Source of the DNA: Aureimonas glaciei
GTDB lineage: Bacteria > Pseudomonadota > Alphaproteobacteria > Rhizobiales > Rhizobiaceae
Direction: 5' to 3'
DNA length: 64,000 nt
Assembly (NCBI RefSeq): GCF_014643375.1
Contig: NZ_BMJJ01000014.1
Location: forward strand, 62,001-126,000
Part shown: piece by piece, positions 40,552-49,690 of the stretch
Position numbering within the stretch: the stretch's first letter is position 1
How the letters are laid out: each line of letters begins with the position of its first letter
Position numbers and translations under genes: made by a program
The notes under the pieces: model-generated
Told to the model about the DNA's origin: nothing
What the model saw: only the letters and a program-made list of their open reading frames with translations
Database searches by the model: none

Positions 40552-41091
40552 CTAGTCATCACCTTTTGGATAGAACAACGATCCGTCCGGCGCCACCTTT
40601 GCACCGGGATTAAGCTCGGCGGGGTCGACATGATTCTTCCCGAGGATGTGAAAGACCGATTGACCCGCGCTGAGCAGATGGTCGGCGATGATACGCCGGT
40701 GACACCGCCACCAGACGGCCTCGGCACACATGAGGGCCACCCGCCGGTCACCGCCCAACGTCCGCAGTCGAGCCATACCATGCAGAAAGGCATCCGTTTC
40801 CGCATAGTCGGCATAGTTTCGAAAGCTCGTGTTTTTCCAAAAGCCGTTCCGCGAGGCTTCCCCGTCCCGCTGCTTTCCCCGCAGTCCGCCGAGCTCCGGA
40901 ATGTGCTCGTACCCTACCTGATGCGGCTCCAGAGTAGCGCCAAGGGTATCGCGATTGTATTGCGGGTTCGTTCGGGAGCGGGGGACCGTCCTGACGTCAA
41001 TCACCATCTGAACCTGCGAGCCCTGCAGAAGCTCGACGAACTCCTCGATGGACCGTGTGGAATGGCCGATGGTGTAGTAAGGCTCATCCAA
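40552..41091 (-). CDS. DUF488 family protein
   Basis: Starts at TTG 41091 with GGAG nine bases upstream. YYTIGHSTRSIEEFVELLQG opens the domain, VIDVRTVPRSRTNPQYN follows, and VALMCAEAVWWRCHRRIIAD carries the conserved Cys and His. DUF488 proteins are widespread, with no settled function, and are often near oxidative or nitrosative stress genes. It lies next to nsrR on the same strand. The frame is open further upstream without family-like sequence. Confidence 0.85.
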   Translation of the reverse strand: MDEPYYTIGHSTRSIEEFVELLQGSQVQMVIDVRTVPRSRTNPQYNRDTLGATLEPHQVGYEHIPELGGLRGKQRDGEASRNGFWKNTSFRNYADYAETDAFLHGMARLRTLGGDRRVALMCAEAVWWRCHRRIIADHLLSAGQSVFHILGKNHVDPAELNPGAKVAPDGSLFYPKGDD

Positions 41092-41147
41092 TTTTTTCGC
41101 TCCAGTCTGCCGCAGCCACCAACCCGGCGATGCCCTGCGCCCGTCGT

Positions 41148-41618
41148 TCAGACTGCGTCGGGGCCACCAACGCATTCCGCCGTCTTTCGCCTGACGTCCG
41201 GGAAGGCCGCCAATATGTCGAGGATATCGAGTTCGCTCTTCGGAAGGTCGCCGAACGTGTAGCGGTCGAGCACGGCGAGGAATGCCTGTGTGGCTTCCTT
41301 CAAGATGCCGCGGATGCCACACGCTTTAGCGATGATGCAGGATCCGCAATCAACGAGCTCGAAGCCGTCCTCTGTTCGCCGAACGACCTCTCCAACCGTG
41401 ATCTCGTCCGCCGGCCGCGCTAGCTCGATTCCGCCGGAGCGTCCTCTGACGGTCCTGACGAGCCCCGCCTTGCCCAGATCCTGCACCACCTTCATCAGGT
41501 GGTTCTTTGAGATGCCATAGGTCTCGGAGATCTCCGCGATCGACGCCAGGCCTCCTGTTCGGGCCGTGAGAAACACCAGAACGCGAATGGAATAGTCGGT
41601 GTAGAGGGTGAGCCGCAC
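41148..41618 (-). CDS. nsrR: Rrf2-family NO-sensing repressor NsrR
   Basis: A 156-residue Rrf2 regulator. MRLTLYTDYSIRVLVFL is the NsrR-type start, and the helix-turn-helix is SIAEISETYGISKNHLMKVV. Cys91, Cys94 and Cys100 (CGSCIIAKACG) bind the iron-sulfur cluster that reacts with NO. It faces the two haemoglobin genes across a 112-base gap holding two NsrR-like palindromes, one near its own start, so autorepression is likely. Confidence 0.9.
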   Translation of the reverse strand: MRLTLYTDYSIRVLVFLTARTGGLASIAEISETYGISKNHLMKVVQDLGKAGLVRTVRGRSGGIELARPADEITVGEVVRRTEDGFELVDCGSCIIAKACGIRGILKEATQAFLAVLDRYTFGDLPKSELDILDILAAFPDVRRKTAECVGGPDAV

Positions 41619-41645
41619 GGGGTCGGGATCCTTCGCTTTAGAAAC

Positions 41646-41662
41646 ATGTAAACCCGTTGCAT
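41646..41662 (-). promoter_or_regulatory. NsrR-like operator near nsrR
   Basis: ATGTAA-N5-TTGCAT, an inverted repeat with one mismatch, 28 bases before the nsrR start. It follows the ATGYA half-site layout known for NsrR. Confidence 0.5.
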
Positions 41663-41694
41663 CTTTTCCGCAACGTGCTACACCGCCCCTATTG

Positions 41695-41711
41695 ATGCAC
41701 TATTCGTGCAT
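41695..41711 (+). promoter_or_regulatory. NsrR-like operator before the globin genes
   Basis: ATGCAC-TATTC-GTGCAT, a perfect 6-base inverted repeat 20 bases before the truncated haemoglobin start. Half-sites match the ATGCA type bound by NsrR. Confidence 0.65.
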
Positions 41712-41730
41712 GTTTTAGCGGAAGACCTCA

Positions 41731-42162
41731 ATGCCGCCCGATCCCGACGCCGAGAACGTTGTGCTCCCATCTGAAGCCGAGCTCGGCCAGTTGGTTCGCG
41801 CGTTCTATTCGGACGCTCGAGCCGACCCGCTCCTTGGGCCGATTTTCGCTGCGAAGGTCTCTGACTGGGATGTGCACATCGCGAAGATCAGCGACTTCTG
41901 GTCTTCGGTGATGCTTGGCAGCGGGCGCTACAAGGGAAATCCCTTCGGTGCCCACACTTCTCTGCGAGAATTCATTGGACCGCAACACTTCCATCGCTGG
42001 CTTTCTCTCTGGGGCGATGCGGCACGTCGGACCCTTAAGCCGTCCGCGGCCGCTCAGATCGAGCAGAAGGCGCATCGCATCGCCGAGAGCCTGATGGCCG
42101 GTGTGCTCTTCAGGCCCGTTCCTTCGCCAACGCGAACAAATCCGCCGCCACTAGTGCCCTGA
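41731..42162 (+). CDS. Group 3 truncated haemoglobin
   Basis: A 143-residue globin. LVRAFYSDARADPLLGPIF followed by DWDVHIAKISDFWSSVMLG and YKGNPFGAH is the TrHb3 pattern; HFHRWLSLW carries the proximal histidine. Such globins take part in NO and nitrosative stress responses. It is divergent from nsrR, preceded by an NsrR-like palindrome, and leads the operon with hmp 52 bases downstream. A Pro-rich tail of about 15 residues is extra. Confidence 0.85.
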   Translation: MPPDPDAENVVLPSEAELGQLVRAFYSDARADPLLGPIFAAKVSDWDVHIAKISDFWSSVMLGSGRYKGNPFGAHTSLREFIGPQHFHRWLSLWGDAARRTLKPSAAAQIEQKAHRIAESLMAGVLFRPVPSPTRTNPPPLVP

Positions 42163-42214
42163 AGCGCTCGGCGAACTCAGGCGTCGGTTCAACCACCATG
42201 ACAAGAGGCTTCCC

Positions 42215-43447
42215 ATGACTTCGCCCCTAAGCGAACGAACTACCGCGATCGTCAAGGCGACCGTTCCGGCCCTCGAGGCACACGGCCTGGAGATCGTGCG
42301 GACCATGTATGCGCACATGTTCGAGGATCCGGCGATCCGGGCTCTTTTCAACCCGTCGCATCACGGGGAGACCGGATCCCAGCCGAAGGCGCTGACCGGC
42401 GCAATCCTCGCCTACGCTAAGAACATCGACAATCTTGGCGTTCTTGGCCCCGCGGTCGAACGGATCGCGCAGAAGCATGTCGGTCTTCAGATCCTTCCAG
42501 AACACTATCCGGCCGTGGCGAACGCGCTCCTGGCCGCCATCAAGGACGTCTTGGGAGACGCGGCGACGGAGGAAGTCCTCGCCGCCTGGGGCGAAGCCTA
42601 CTGGTTCCTCGCCAACATCCTCATTGGCCGGGAGAAGAAGCTCTACAACGATCTCGCCACCTCTGATGGGGGCTGGTCCGGATGGCGCGAATTCCGTGTC
42701 GAGCAGAAGCGGCGGGAGAGCGACATCGTCACGTCCTTCGTGCTGCGCCCCGTGGACGGCAGCCCAATCCTGCGTCATCGCCCGGGTCAGTACCTGACCT
42801 TCCAGCTCGAACTTCAGGGTGGCGAGACGGTGAAGCGCAACTATTCCGTTTCGTCCGCGCCGAACGACGAGACCTATCGGATCTCGGTGAAGCGGGAGCT
42901 GCTGGGCCAGGTCTCGAACTGGCTACATGACCAGGTCGAGGTCGGCTCGATATTGAAGGTTGCGCCGCCGTCCGGGGAGTTCTTTCTGGGGGACAAGATC
43001 GAGCGCCCGGTCGTGCTCTTGTCGGGCGGCGTCGGTCTCACACCGATGGTCAGCATGCTCGAAGCGGTGGCGACACGGGGGGCAGGTGTTCACATCCACT
43101 ACATCCACGGCACGCAGGACGGCAGCACCCATGCCATGGGTGATCATGTTCGTGGGCTCGTGGACGGTCGTCCGAACATGAAGGCTACGACCTTCTATCT
43201 CTCGCCACGAGACGGCGACGTGCTGGGGCAAACCCACGATGCCGAGGGCGTCATCACGATCGACTGGCTCCGACAGAACACCGCCGTCGAGAATGCGGAC
43301 TATTACCTTTGCGGCCCGAAGCCTTTCTTGGCGGCACTCGTGCACGGCCTTCGGCGCTCCGGCGTGACCGGCGACCGCGTCCATTACGAGTTTTTCGGCC
43401 CTGCTGACGAACTGGATGACGATCCGGCTGATCGTCTGGTCGCCTGA
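42215..43447 (+). CDS. hmp: Flavohaemoglobin, NO dioxygenase
   Basis: Oxidises NO to nitrate with oxygen and NADPH. The globin part (1-140) has ALFNPSHHGETGSQPKALTG with distal residues and QKHVGLQILPEHYP with the proximal histidine. The FAD domain includes RHRPGQYLTFQL and KRNYSVSSAP. The NAD part has VLLSGGVGLTPMVSML and YYLCGPKPFLAAL. Length 410 is standard. It lies in the NsrR-regulated operon and protects the cell from NO made by NirK. Confidence 0.95.
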   Translation: MTSPLSERTTAIVKATVPALEAHGLEIVRTMYAHMFEDPAIRALFNPSHHGETGSQPKALTGAILAYAKNIDNLGVLGPAVERIAQKHVGLQILPEHYPAVANALLAAIKDVLGDAATEEVLAAWGEAYWFLANILIGREKKLYNDLATSDGGWSGWREFRVEQKRRESDIVTSFVLRPVDGSPILRHRPGQYLTFQLELQGGETVKRNYSVSSAPNDETYRISVKRELLGQVSNWLHDQVEVGSILKVAPPSGEFFLGDKIERPVVLLSGGVGLTPMVSMLEAVATRGAGVHIHYIHGTQDGSTHAMGDHVRGLVDGRPNMKATTFYLSPRDGDVLGQTHDAEGVITIDWLRQNTAVENADYYLCGPKPFLAALVHGLRRSGVTGDRVHYEFFGPADELDDDPADRLVA

Positions 43448-43512
43448 CTCCACGAACCCGCCGGTCAGCGGATTCTACCTTTCCCTGCTTTCTCCCGTAC
43501 GAGACCCATAAG

Positions 43513-45039
43513 ATGCTCCGCAATCTCCTCCCCCTCTCCGGGCGAACGGCTGAACCATCTGGCCACTGCGGCGTGCCGGTCAAGGCTGCGACAGCGACCG
43601 CCTTCGTTACGGCGGTCCTCGCCCTGCTCCCTTCCGTGGCCGAAGCTCACGTCAAGTGGTTCGCGCCGTACATCGTAGGCGCGCCGCCCGCGCCGATCTC
43701 CCGGACGCTGGCCGATCCCTGGTTCTGGGCGGGCATCGTCCTTGTGCTTGTCTTCTTCGTCGCCACCCGCGCCATCGAACGATCGGCCACTGGTGAGGTA
43801 ATCCTCAAAGGCATGGACCGGATCTCTGATCCGCTCTGGAACCGTCTCGACGACTTCGTTCACGTCGTCATCGGGGCGTTCTTCGTTGCGATCTTCGCGG
43901 TCGGCGGCGTCTACCTTACGCCTGATCTCAAGACACCCGCGGAATGGGTGTCCTGGGTCCAGCTCCTGATCGCGTTCGGCGTTTTCTCGAAACGGACAAT
44001 GCCGCTTTCGGCAGCGGGCATCATCCTCCTTTGGGTTTTGGCCCTACGAGATTACGACCTCTTCCACCTGTTTGATTATCTAGCGCTCGGCGTTGGCGTG
44101 GCCGCCTACCTTGTACTGGCCTCCTCCAAAAACCCGGAGTGGAAAAAGCACCGCTTCGAGGCTCTCCGCTGGGGTGTGGCTATTGCCTTGATGTGGTCGA
44201 GCCTTGAGAAGTTCGCCTATCCCGACTGGTTCTATCCCCTCGTCGAGGAGAAGCCCTTCCTGACCTTCGGCATGCCCCGCGACGTCTTCATCCCGATGGC
44301 AGGTGTCGCCGAGTTCACGATGGGTTTCGGCTTGCTCTGGACGCCTCTCGTGCGCCGCCTGTCCGCGATTTCGCTCTTCTTCATCTTCAACGCTGCCGTC
44401 TACCCCTTCGGGCGCGTGGACCTCATCGGTCACGCTCTCATCATGGCCATCATCGTGGCGATCGCCGCGGACCATACGAGGCAGGTTCACTTCCTGCCTG
44501 CCATCAAGCGCTCGCTTGCAGGCGTCCCGGTGGGTCTCATGGCGGCGCTGGTGGTGTTCGCCACCGGGTACTGGGGGCTTCACATGACTTTCTACGGCAT
44601 TGAGGGACGCGTTGCCCCGGCGGCCGCCACGGAGATGGCTACCCATTCGCACAATCCTGAGCAACCGCATGGACCTCAGGCGATCGGCGGGATCGGCGCT
44701 CCGCCAATGGGAGAGCCGGACCTCGAGGAGGTGTCCGCAGGCGCTCCAACTACGAACACTGGCGCTCCCCGCGATTCCAGGGCGGCCTACGAGGCGACCA
44801 TGGCGAAGATGCACAAGCCGATGATGGAGGGGATGGCGCATCCCGACCCGGACGTCGCCTTCGTGCTCGGCATGCTTCCGCACCACCAGGGCGCGGTGGA
44901 CATGGCGGAAGTCCAGCTTCGCTACGGCACCGATCCTGCAAACCGCCAACTCGCGGCTGAGATAATCCAGCACCAGACTGTGGAGATCCAGAGGATGCAG
45001 AACTGGCTGAAGCAGCGAGGCGTGACCGTGCCGGAATGA
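43513..45039 (+). CDS. Polytopic membrane protein with C-terminal DUF305 domain
   Basis: A 508-residue fusion. After a signal-like helix ending in AEAHVKWFAPY, about eight to nine helices cover residues 65-350, with RWGVAIALMWSSLEKFAYPD and GFGLLWTPLVRRLSA. A His/Pro linker leads to DUF305 (about 410-508): PMMEGMAHPDPDVAFVLGML then PHHQGAVDMAEVQLRYG. DUF305 domains such as CopM are ferritin-like and bind copper or silver. Fusion to a DoxX-like membrane part suggests metal handling at the membrane. It follows hmp by 65 bases. Confidence 0.8.
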   Translation: MLRNLLPLSGRTAEPSGHCGVPVKAATATAFVTAVLALLPSVAEAHVKWFAPYIVGAPPAPISRTLADPWFWAGIVLVLVFFVATRAIERSATGEVILKGMDRISDPLWNRLDDFVHVVIGAFFVAIFAVGGVYLTPDLKTPAEWVSWVQLLIAFGVFSKRTMPLSAAGIILLWVLALRDYDLFHLFDYLALGVGVAAYLVLASSKNPEWKKHRFEALRWGVAIALMWSSLEKFAYPDWFYPLVEEKPFLTFGMPRDVFIPMAGVAEFTMGFGLLWTPLVRRLSAISLFFIFNAAVYPFGRVDLIGHALIMAIIVAIAADHTRQVHFLPAIKRSLAGVPVGLMAALVVFATGYWGLHMTFYGIEGRVAPAAATEMATHSHNPEQPHGPQAIGGIGAPPMGEPDLEEVSAGAPTTNTGAPRDSRAAYEATMAKMHKPMMEGMAHPDPDVAFVLGMLPHHQGAVDMAEVQLRYGTDPANRQLAAEIIQHQTVEIQRMQNWLKQRGVTVPE

Positions 45040-45178
45040 TTTTCTGCTCCCTTCCTCCGGCACATGGCGGCAAACGCGCCGCCCGTAGATGGCTGTAGTT
45101 CTGGAAGACGGATCCAGACCCAACGATCGCGTCGCTGGTGTCTCAGTCCAGCGTCCATAATTTGCAAGTCAGGGCTAG

Positions 45179-45754
45179 ATGAAGCAGCTTTCGCTTGAAG
45201 TAAGAGCATGCAGGGTATGTTCGCTCGTGTTGCCACGAGGGCCTAGGCCGATCTTCCAGATCTCTGAAGCAGCACGAATCCTCATAGCGAGCCAGGCTCC
45301 TGGAAGCAAAGCTCACGAGAGCGGGATTCCTTTCTCCGACGATTCCGGAGACCGTCTTCGGCAATGGACGGGCCTGTCGAAGGACGTGTTCTATGATTCG
45401 GAAAGCGTGGCAATCCTGCCTATGGGACTGTGTTATCCGGGCCGTCAACCTGGCGGTGGAGATGCGGCTCCTCGAAGAGAATGCGCACCCCTTTGGCGTG
45501 AGCGGCTACTCGAAAAAATGCCAAACATTCGCCTCACCCTGTTGGTGGGAAGCTATGCTCAGGACCACATGCTCGGAAGAGGCAAGGTCTCGGAGCGCGT
45601 CGCTAGCTTCCGCAGTTATCTTCCGACCGTGTTTCCCTTGCCTCATCCTTCGTGGCGGGTACGGCGTTGGGCAGCTGAAAATCCTGAATTTGAAGCTGAC
45701 ATCCTCCCAGCGCTCCGCGACGCGGTCGTAAGAGCACTGTGTGAAGAGAAGTGA
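45179..45754 (+). CDS. Uracil-DNA glycosylase superfamily protein
   Basis: A 191-residue protein. The first motif is ASQAPGSKAHESGIPFSDDS, the water-activating and uracil-binding segment in UDG family 4/5-like form. LPMGLCYPGRQ and LLVGSYAQDHMLG follow, and the last motif is LPHPSWRVRRW, similar to the HPSPL-type motif. Only two of the four family 4 iron-sulfur cysteines can be seen at the N-terminus. It probably removes uracil or deaminated bases from DNA. Confidence 0.8.
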   Translation: MKQLSLEVRACRVCSLVLPRGPRPIFQISEAARILIASQAPGSKAHESGIPFSDDSGDRLRQWTGLSKDVFYDSESVAILPMGLCYPGRQPGGGDAAPRRECAPLWRERLLEKMPNIRLTLLVGSYAQDHMLGRGKVSERVASFRSYLPTVFPLPHPSWRVRRWAAENPEFEADILPALRDAVVRALCEEK

Positions 45755-45888
45755 CGCAGTTTGATGCCGGCAGCACGCTGATGACGATCTCGCCGCGGAG
45801 CAGCCGCACGATGTCAAGATCTCGAGCTCGACCGCCCAGCGCTTGGTTAACGACGGCCCGATCTCTCAATCCATCCCGGTGCAATTAC

Positions 45889-46044
45889 ATGTCCAATCTC
45901 CAAAACTTCGCCACGATACTGATCGCAGTACTGGCTACGGTCTTCGTCCTTCGCGTCGCCTTTGAGGTAAGGATAGAAGTGCTGCTTGGCATTCTGACAG
46001 TTGGAATTGTCACAGCCTTCCTCGAGACGCGATCCGATCAGTGA
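45889..46044 (+). CDS. Possible small membrane protein
   Basis: A 51-residue frame with one strong hydrophobic helix (TILIAVLATVFVLRVAF) and a second weaker one (VLLGILTVGIVTAFL). No family recognised and no strong ribosome site, so it may not be real. Confidence 0.35.
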   Translation: MSNLQNFATILIAVLATVFVLRVAFEVRIEVLLGILTVGIVTAFLETRSDQ

Positions 46045-46232
46045 CCACAGCGAAACCGGTCGTGGCCCGGAGGCACTGGTTCAACGCCCTTGACCTGTCT
46101 GACAACGGAGATCGTGGCCCGCTGCCGGTTTGATAGACACTAGTGGCGGACGGCGAAGCTGCGGTTCGACCCGCTGGCTTTCCACCTGCTGTCCTGTTGT
46201 ATGTGGCACCGGGAAATCCGTGGGGAGGAGAA

Positions 46233-47078
46233 ATGGCCATCGCTGAAACCGATGCTCTCGATGTCGACGCCGACCGAGACGATGTGGAGTTCCTGCTCGG
46301 ACTCGCCCGAGCCTTCGGCGGGGCCATTCTCTTTGCTTTGCCGATGTTCATGACGATGGAGATGTGGGAGATCGGCGCGTCGATCGACGCCGGCCGGTTT
46401 CTTGCCTTCCTGGTGATGGGCCTCCTGGTGATGATATTGCTAGCCTATTATTCAGGCTTCGAGGAAGCGGATGGACCGTTGGACGCCCTCCTTGACGGGA
46501 TCGTCGCCTTTGGTGTCGGTATGGTCACCAGCATCGCGATCCTGTGGGTGCTCGGAATCCTCAAGGCCGGAAGCAGTTTCAGCGATGTCGTAGGAATGGC
46601 AGCGGTGCAGGCAGTTCCCGCGGGTATGGGTGCCGTGCTCGCCCGGAAGCAACTGGGCGCCGGTGATCAAGCCGGAGCCACGCGTAAGGGCTACGCAGCC
46701 GAGCTTTTCCTGATGCTGGCGGGGGCGCTATTTATGGCCCTCAACGTCGCGCCGACCGAGGAAATGCTGCTTATTGCCGTCAGCATGACGCCGGGTCGTA
46801 CGATGGGCCTGATGGCGCTGTCTGTCATCCTTCTCCATCTCTTCGTCTATACAGTCGGTTTCGCCGGCCAGGAGGAGCGAGCGGAGGGCGTGGGTTTCTG
46901 GAGGACCTTCCTGCATTTCACCGTAGCTGGTTACGGCCTCGTCCTGGTTGCGAGCTGTTACGTCCTTTGGACCTTCGGCTCGTTGGATGGGGGCTCGCTC
47001 TCGCTCGCCGCCACGACCTCGGTCGTGCTTGGGTTTCCCGCCGCGCTGGGCGCAGGCATTGCGCGGTTGGTGGTTTAG
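46233..47078 (+). CDS. TIGR02587-like integral membrane protein
   Basis: From ATG 46233 (GGAGGAG upstream) a 281-residue protein with about seven helices. LARAFGGAILFALPMFMTME and MWEIGASIDAGRFLAF are the family start, and NVAPTEEMLLIAVSMTPGRT is the most conserved loop. The family is uncharacterised but nearly always occurs with a TIGR02588-like partner, which follows directly here. It is likely an inner-membrane complex of two proteins. Confidence 0.8.
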   Translation: MAIAETDALDVDADRDDVEFLLGLARAFGGAILFALPMFMTMEMWEIGASIDAGRFLAFLVMGLLVMILLAYYSGFEEADGPLDALLDGIVAFGVGMVTSIAILWVLGILKAGSSFSDVVGMAAVQAVPAGMGAVLARKQLGAGDQAGATRKGYAAELFLMLAGALFMALNVAPTEEMLLIAVSMTPGRTMGLMALSVILLHLFVYTVGFAGQEERAEGVGFWRTFLHFTVAGYGLVLVASCYVLWTFGSLDGGSLSLAATTSVVLGFPAALGAGIARLVV

Positions 47079-47453
47079 ATGGGAAAGCCGCTGACCGAAT
47101 GGATCTGCGCGGGCCTCGGCGCGATCATCGCAATCGGAACATTTACGGTAGTCGCGCTGGAGCTGCCCGGCGAGGAGGCCGACGTGCCTGACGTTCGTCT
47201 TATGGTGACAGGCGTCGAGCCCACGAGCGGTGGGTACCTCGTGCGCATCAGGGCCCGAAACCTCTCTGGCGCCACGGCCACGGCATTGGAGGTCGAGGGG
47301 ACCCTGAAACGCGGCAGCGAAACGATAGAGACGAGTCGTGTGACCTTCGACTACGTTCCGCGTGATTCGGACGAAAGCGGAGGGCTGTGGTTCCGTCAGG
47401 ATCCCCGACTCTACGAAGTTTCCGTGAGGGCGACTGGGTATCAAGATCCCTGA
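47079..47453 (+). CDS. TIGR02588-like membrane-anchored protein
   Basis: A 124-residue protein with one N-terminal helix (ICAGLGAIIAIGTFTVVAL) and an exported beta-rich domain with YLVRIRARNLSGATATALEV and the final GLWFRQDPRLYEVSVRATGY. Starts at the base after the upstream stop. It is the usual partner of TIGR02587 proteins; function is not known. Confidence 0.8.
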   Translation: MGKPLTEWICAGLGAIIAIGTFTVVALELPGEEADVPDVRLMVTGVEPTSGGYLVRIRARNLSGATATALEVEGTLKRGSETIETSRVTFDYVPRDSDESGGLWFRQDPRLYEVSVRATGYQDP

Positions 47454-47763
47454 CTGAAGACCGCGATGCAGGTAGGCATCGACAAGTGGGCACCTACACC
47501 GAGCGCTCCCGGATTCGGGGCAAGAACGAGATCCGACGGTTCGGTTTATGATCGCGAGGACTGTACCCTGAAGCACGCCATTCCACTTGGTGCAGACCGC
47601 GAGTAAGCGGTTGCGGAGCGCCGGACGGTCCTTCTGACCGAAGTCTTTCAAAGCTGGACCGGGCCGCCCTCTCTGGCTCTCTTGCCTCATTCCCTCAATC
47701 CTTGGCGAGGTGCGACCACTGGATGGATGTCGAGAGCGCTTGCAGTTGGTTCTTCAAGAAGAT

Positions 47764-47786
47764 CTGCCCCGAGATTAGCGGGGCAG
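47764..47786 (-). terminator. Terminator overlapping the DMT stop codon
   Basis: CTGCCCC pairs with GGGGCAG around the stop codon of the leftward DMT transporter gene. It is followed in the leftward direction by ATCTTCTTG. The gap 47454-47763 holds no gene I can support. Confidence 0.6.
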
Positions 47787-48708
47787 TCTCGCGACGAGCC
47801 GCTCGCGATGGATGACATAGAGGCCCGAACTCACGATGACGGCGATCCCGGTCCACGTCATTCCCTCCGGAAGTCGCCAAAGACAGGAAACCGAAGAGCG
47901 TCGCCGTCACGATCTCCAGATAGTTCAGGGGTGCCAGAGTGGACGATGGCGCGAGAGCCAGCGCGAATGTCATGGCAAGGTGGCTCACGGTCGCGGCGAT
48001 ACCGACGGACAGGCATGACAGCCAAACCACCCCGTGCGGAAGAACGAAACGGATGGGCTCGACGTCCGCAAAGCTACCAATGGCCAAGAGTGGTAGGCAT
48101 AGGAGACTCGCGGCCAGGGCAGTGTGGATCTGCACCGTCACCAGATGCTGAACGCAGCTGAGATGCCGTGTGACCAGCATGTAAAGCGCGAAGCAGAAGG
48201 CGCTGCCGATCGGAAGGAAAGCTGTGGTACCAAAGCGGGCGAAAGAAGGTTGGATCACCAGGACCGTGCCGAGGAAAGCAACGACCGAGGCGGCGATCCG
48301 GCGTGGGCCCACTTCTTCCTTCAGAATCACTCTTCCCATCAACAACAAGATGAAGGGGGATACGAAGGCGATGGCCAGCGCATAGGCGATCGGCATCAGC
48401 CGGACGGCGGCGACGAAGCAGAAGGTAGAGCCGATGGCGGCGAGCGCGCGTAGCAGCGTCAACCGCACGATCCTCGAATTGATCTCTGTCGGCAGGCCCA
48501 TCACGAGAGCGATCGGCGTCATCAGCAATGCCTGGATCACGAATCGGGCCAGTGTCACCGTGCCGGCCGGAACGGTCTGGACAGCCATCTTCGACGCGAC
48601 GTCGATCAAAGGCGCGACCGTGCAGAAGACGAGCATAAGCCCGACACCCGGCAGGACTCGGTCCGAGGTCGGCGGAGGGATAGGAGGGATGGCGGCGGCT
48701 CGGCTCAT
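47775..48708 (-). pseudogene. DMT (EamA) transporter with two 1-base deletions near its end
   Basis: From ATG 48708 (GGGGAGC upstream) ten-helix drug/metabolite transporter sequence runs well: VLPGVGLMLVFCTVAPLIDV, SFARFGTTAFLPIGSAFCFA and LAPLNYLEIVTATLFGFL. Then the frame shifts at about 47883 and again at about 47868. Restoring one base at each gives LFGDFPEGMTWTGIAVIVSS, SGLYVIHRERLVARLPR and a stop at 47775, the usual family end. Without repair the protein continues with an unrelated tail to 47695. Confidence 0.8.
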
Positions 48709-49070
48709 CAGCTCGAGCTCCCCTGCAAAATTGACGGCGCCAGCGGCAGAGGTCGCAGAAGGGACCCTCAGGTCTCGGGCCGCCTTTGGGGACCTTCGAC
48801 AATTCCTAGCCGCGGCAAGACAATCAGGATGGAAGCTTATTGCCTCACGGCCGGGTGCTCCCAAGCGGACGCTCAGTTGCTTCATCTGAATGTTTCGGAG
48901 CCGGTATAATGATCAGCCTTTGTACCTAGGTTTTTCCTGGAAGAAATCGCCGACGGCCCCGTCCTACCTCGTCCCGAACGAGCCCGTCGACATCGTCACC
49001 TGGTGCCTGGAGGATCTCATCCTCCCACCCGAAGTCTCGGAGCGGAGCGCCTCCTCGATTTCGCCGCCTC
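48709..49070. other. Intergenic stretch, no supported gene
   Basis: About 360 bases between the DMT gene and an IS remnant. Frames on both strands are short and have no recognisable family. Confidence 0.5.
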
Positions 49071-49290
49071 TTGCAGCAAGGCGGTGATCCGCCTGTAGCC
49101 GGAGCGACCATACTGGCCAGGGAGTTTAACGATATCAGCGGTCAGCGTCGCATCACCGACATGGCCCTTCGGCACCTTGCGCTGTGTCGACCGATGCTGC
49201 CCCTGACCCGGCATGCCAAGCGCTGCGACAAGTCGAACTTCTTCACGACGTGCTCGCTGTATCGGCAACGACGGGCGGGGCTCATCAGTT
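49071..49290 (-). pseudogene. IS3-family OrfB N-terminal remnant
   Basis: VKKFDLSQRLACRV, then in a shifted frame GQHRSTQRKVPKGHVGD and LTADIVKLPGQYGRSGYRRI, TALLQEA, match the N-terminal segment of IS3-family transposase OrfB (usual RACRVLGQHRSTQR...YGYRRI). The catalytic part is missing. Flanking sequence to 49570 holds nothing intact. Confidence 0.65.
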
Positions 49291-49574
49291 ACCCGACGCG
49301 GCCTCTTCGTGGACCAGCTTCTCGAGCGTGGAGTCCCAATCGGGGTCCTGGATGCGGGCATCAGTCGGACTCGTAGTCGATGCGCCCGGGTGCTCGCGCA
49401 AGATCTTCGGTCAAGGGTATAGTCGCCATGCAATTTATCGTTTTCCCACAACGCGTTGGATTGAATTGGGAAATTCACCTAAACCAGAATTTAACGATAA
49501 ACGTCTAAAGACGACGTTCGCATCTTACAAAGCAAATCCAGTTCCCGTATATGCAAGTTGCTGGACAGGCGAAA

Positions 49575-49690
49575 CCGCTCCACTCGCGAGCGGGCGAACC
49601 ACAGCGTCGACTAGCCGGCGCCGTCCTTGCGGAGTCCGCTCCATACGCGAGCGGGTATAAGAGGAGTGCAAGAAATTGCACTCCTCTTTC
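49575..49690 (+). ncRNA. Candidate structured RNA ending in a strong hairpin
   Basis: Two like hairpins, CCGCTC-N7-GAGCGG at 49575-49593 and 49636-49654, are followed by a perfect 13-base-pair stem AAGAGGAGTGCAA-GAAA-TTGCACTCCTCTT (49659-49688) and a pyrimidine-rich stretch. The two small hairpins share loop and flank sequence, so one may be a copy of the other. A short non-coding transcript or a bidirectional terminator are both possible. Confidence 0.45.
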
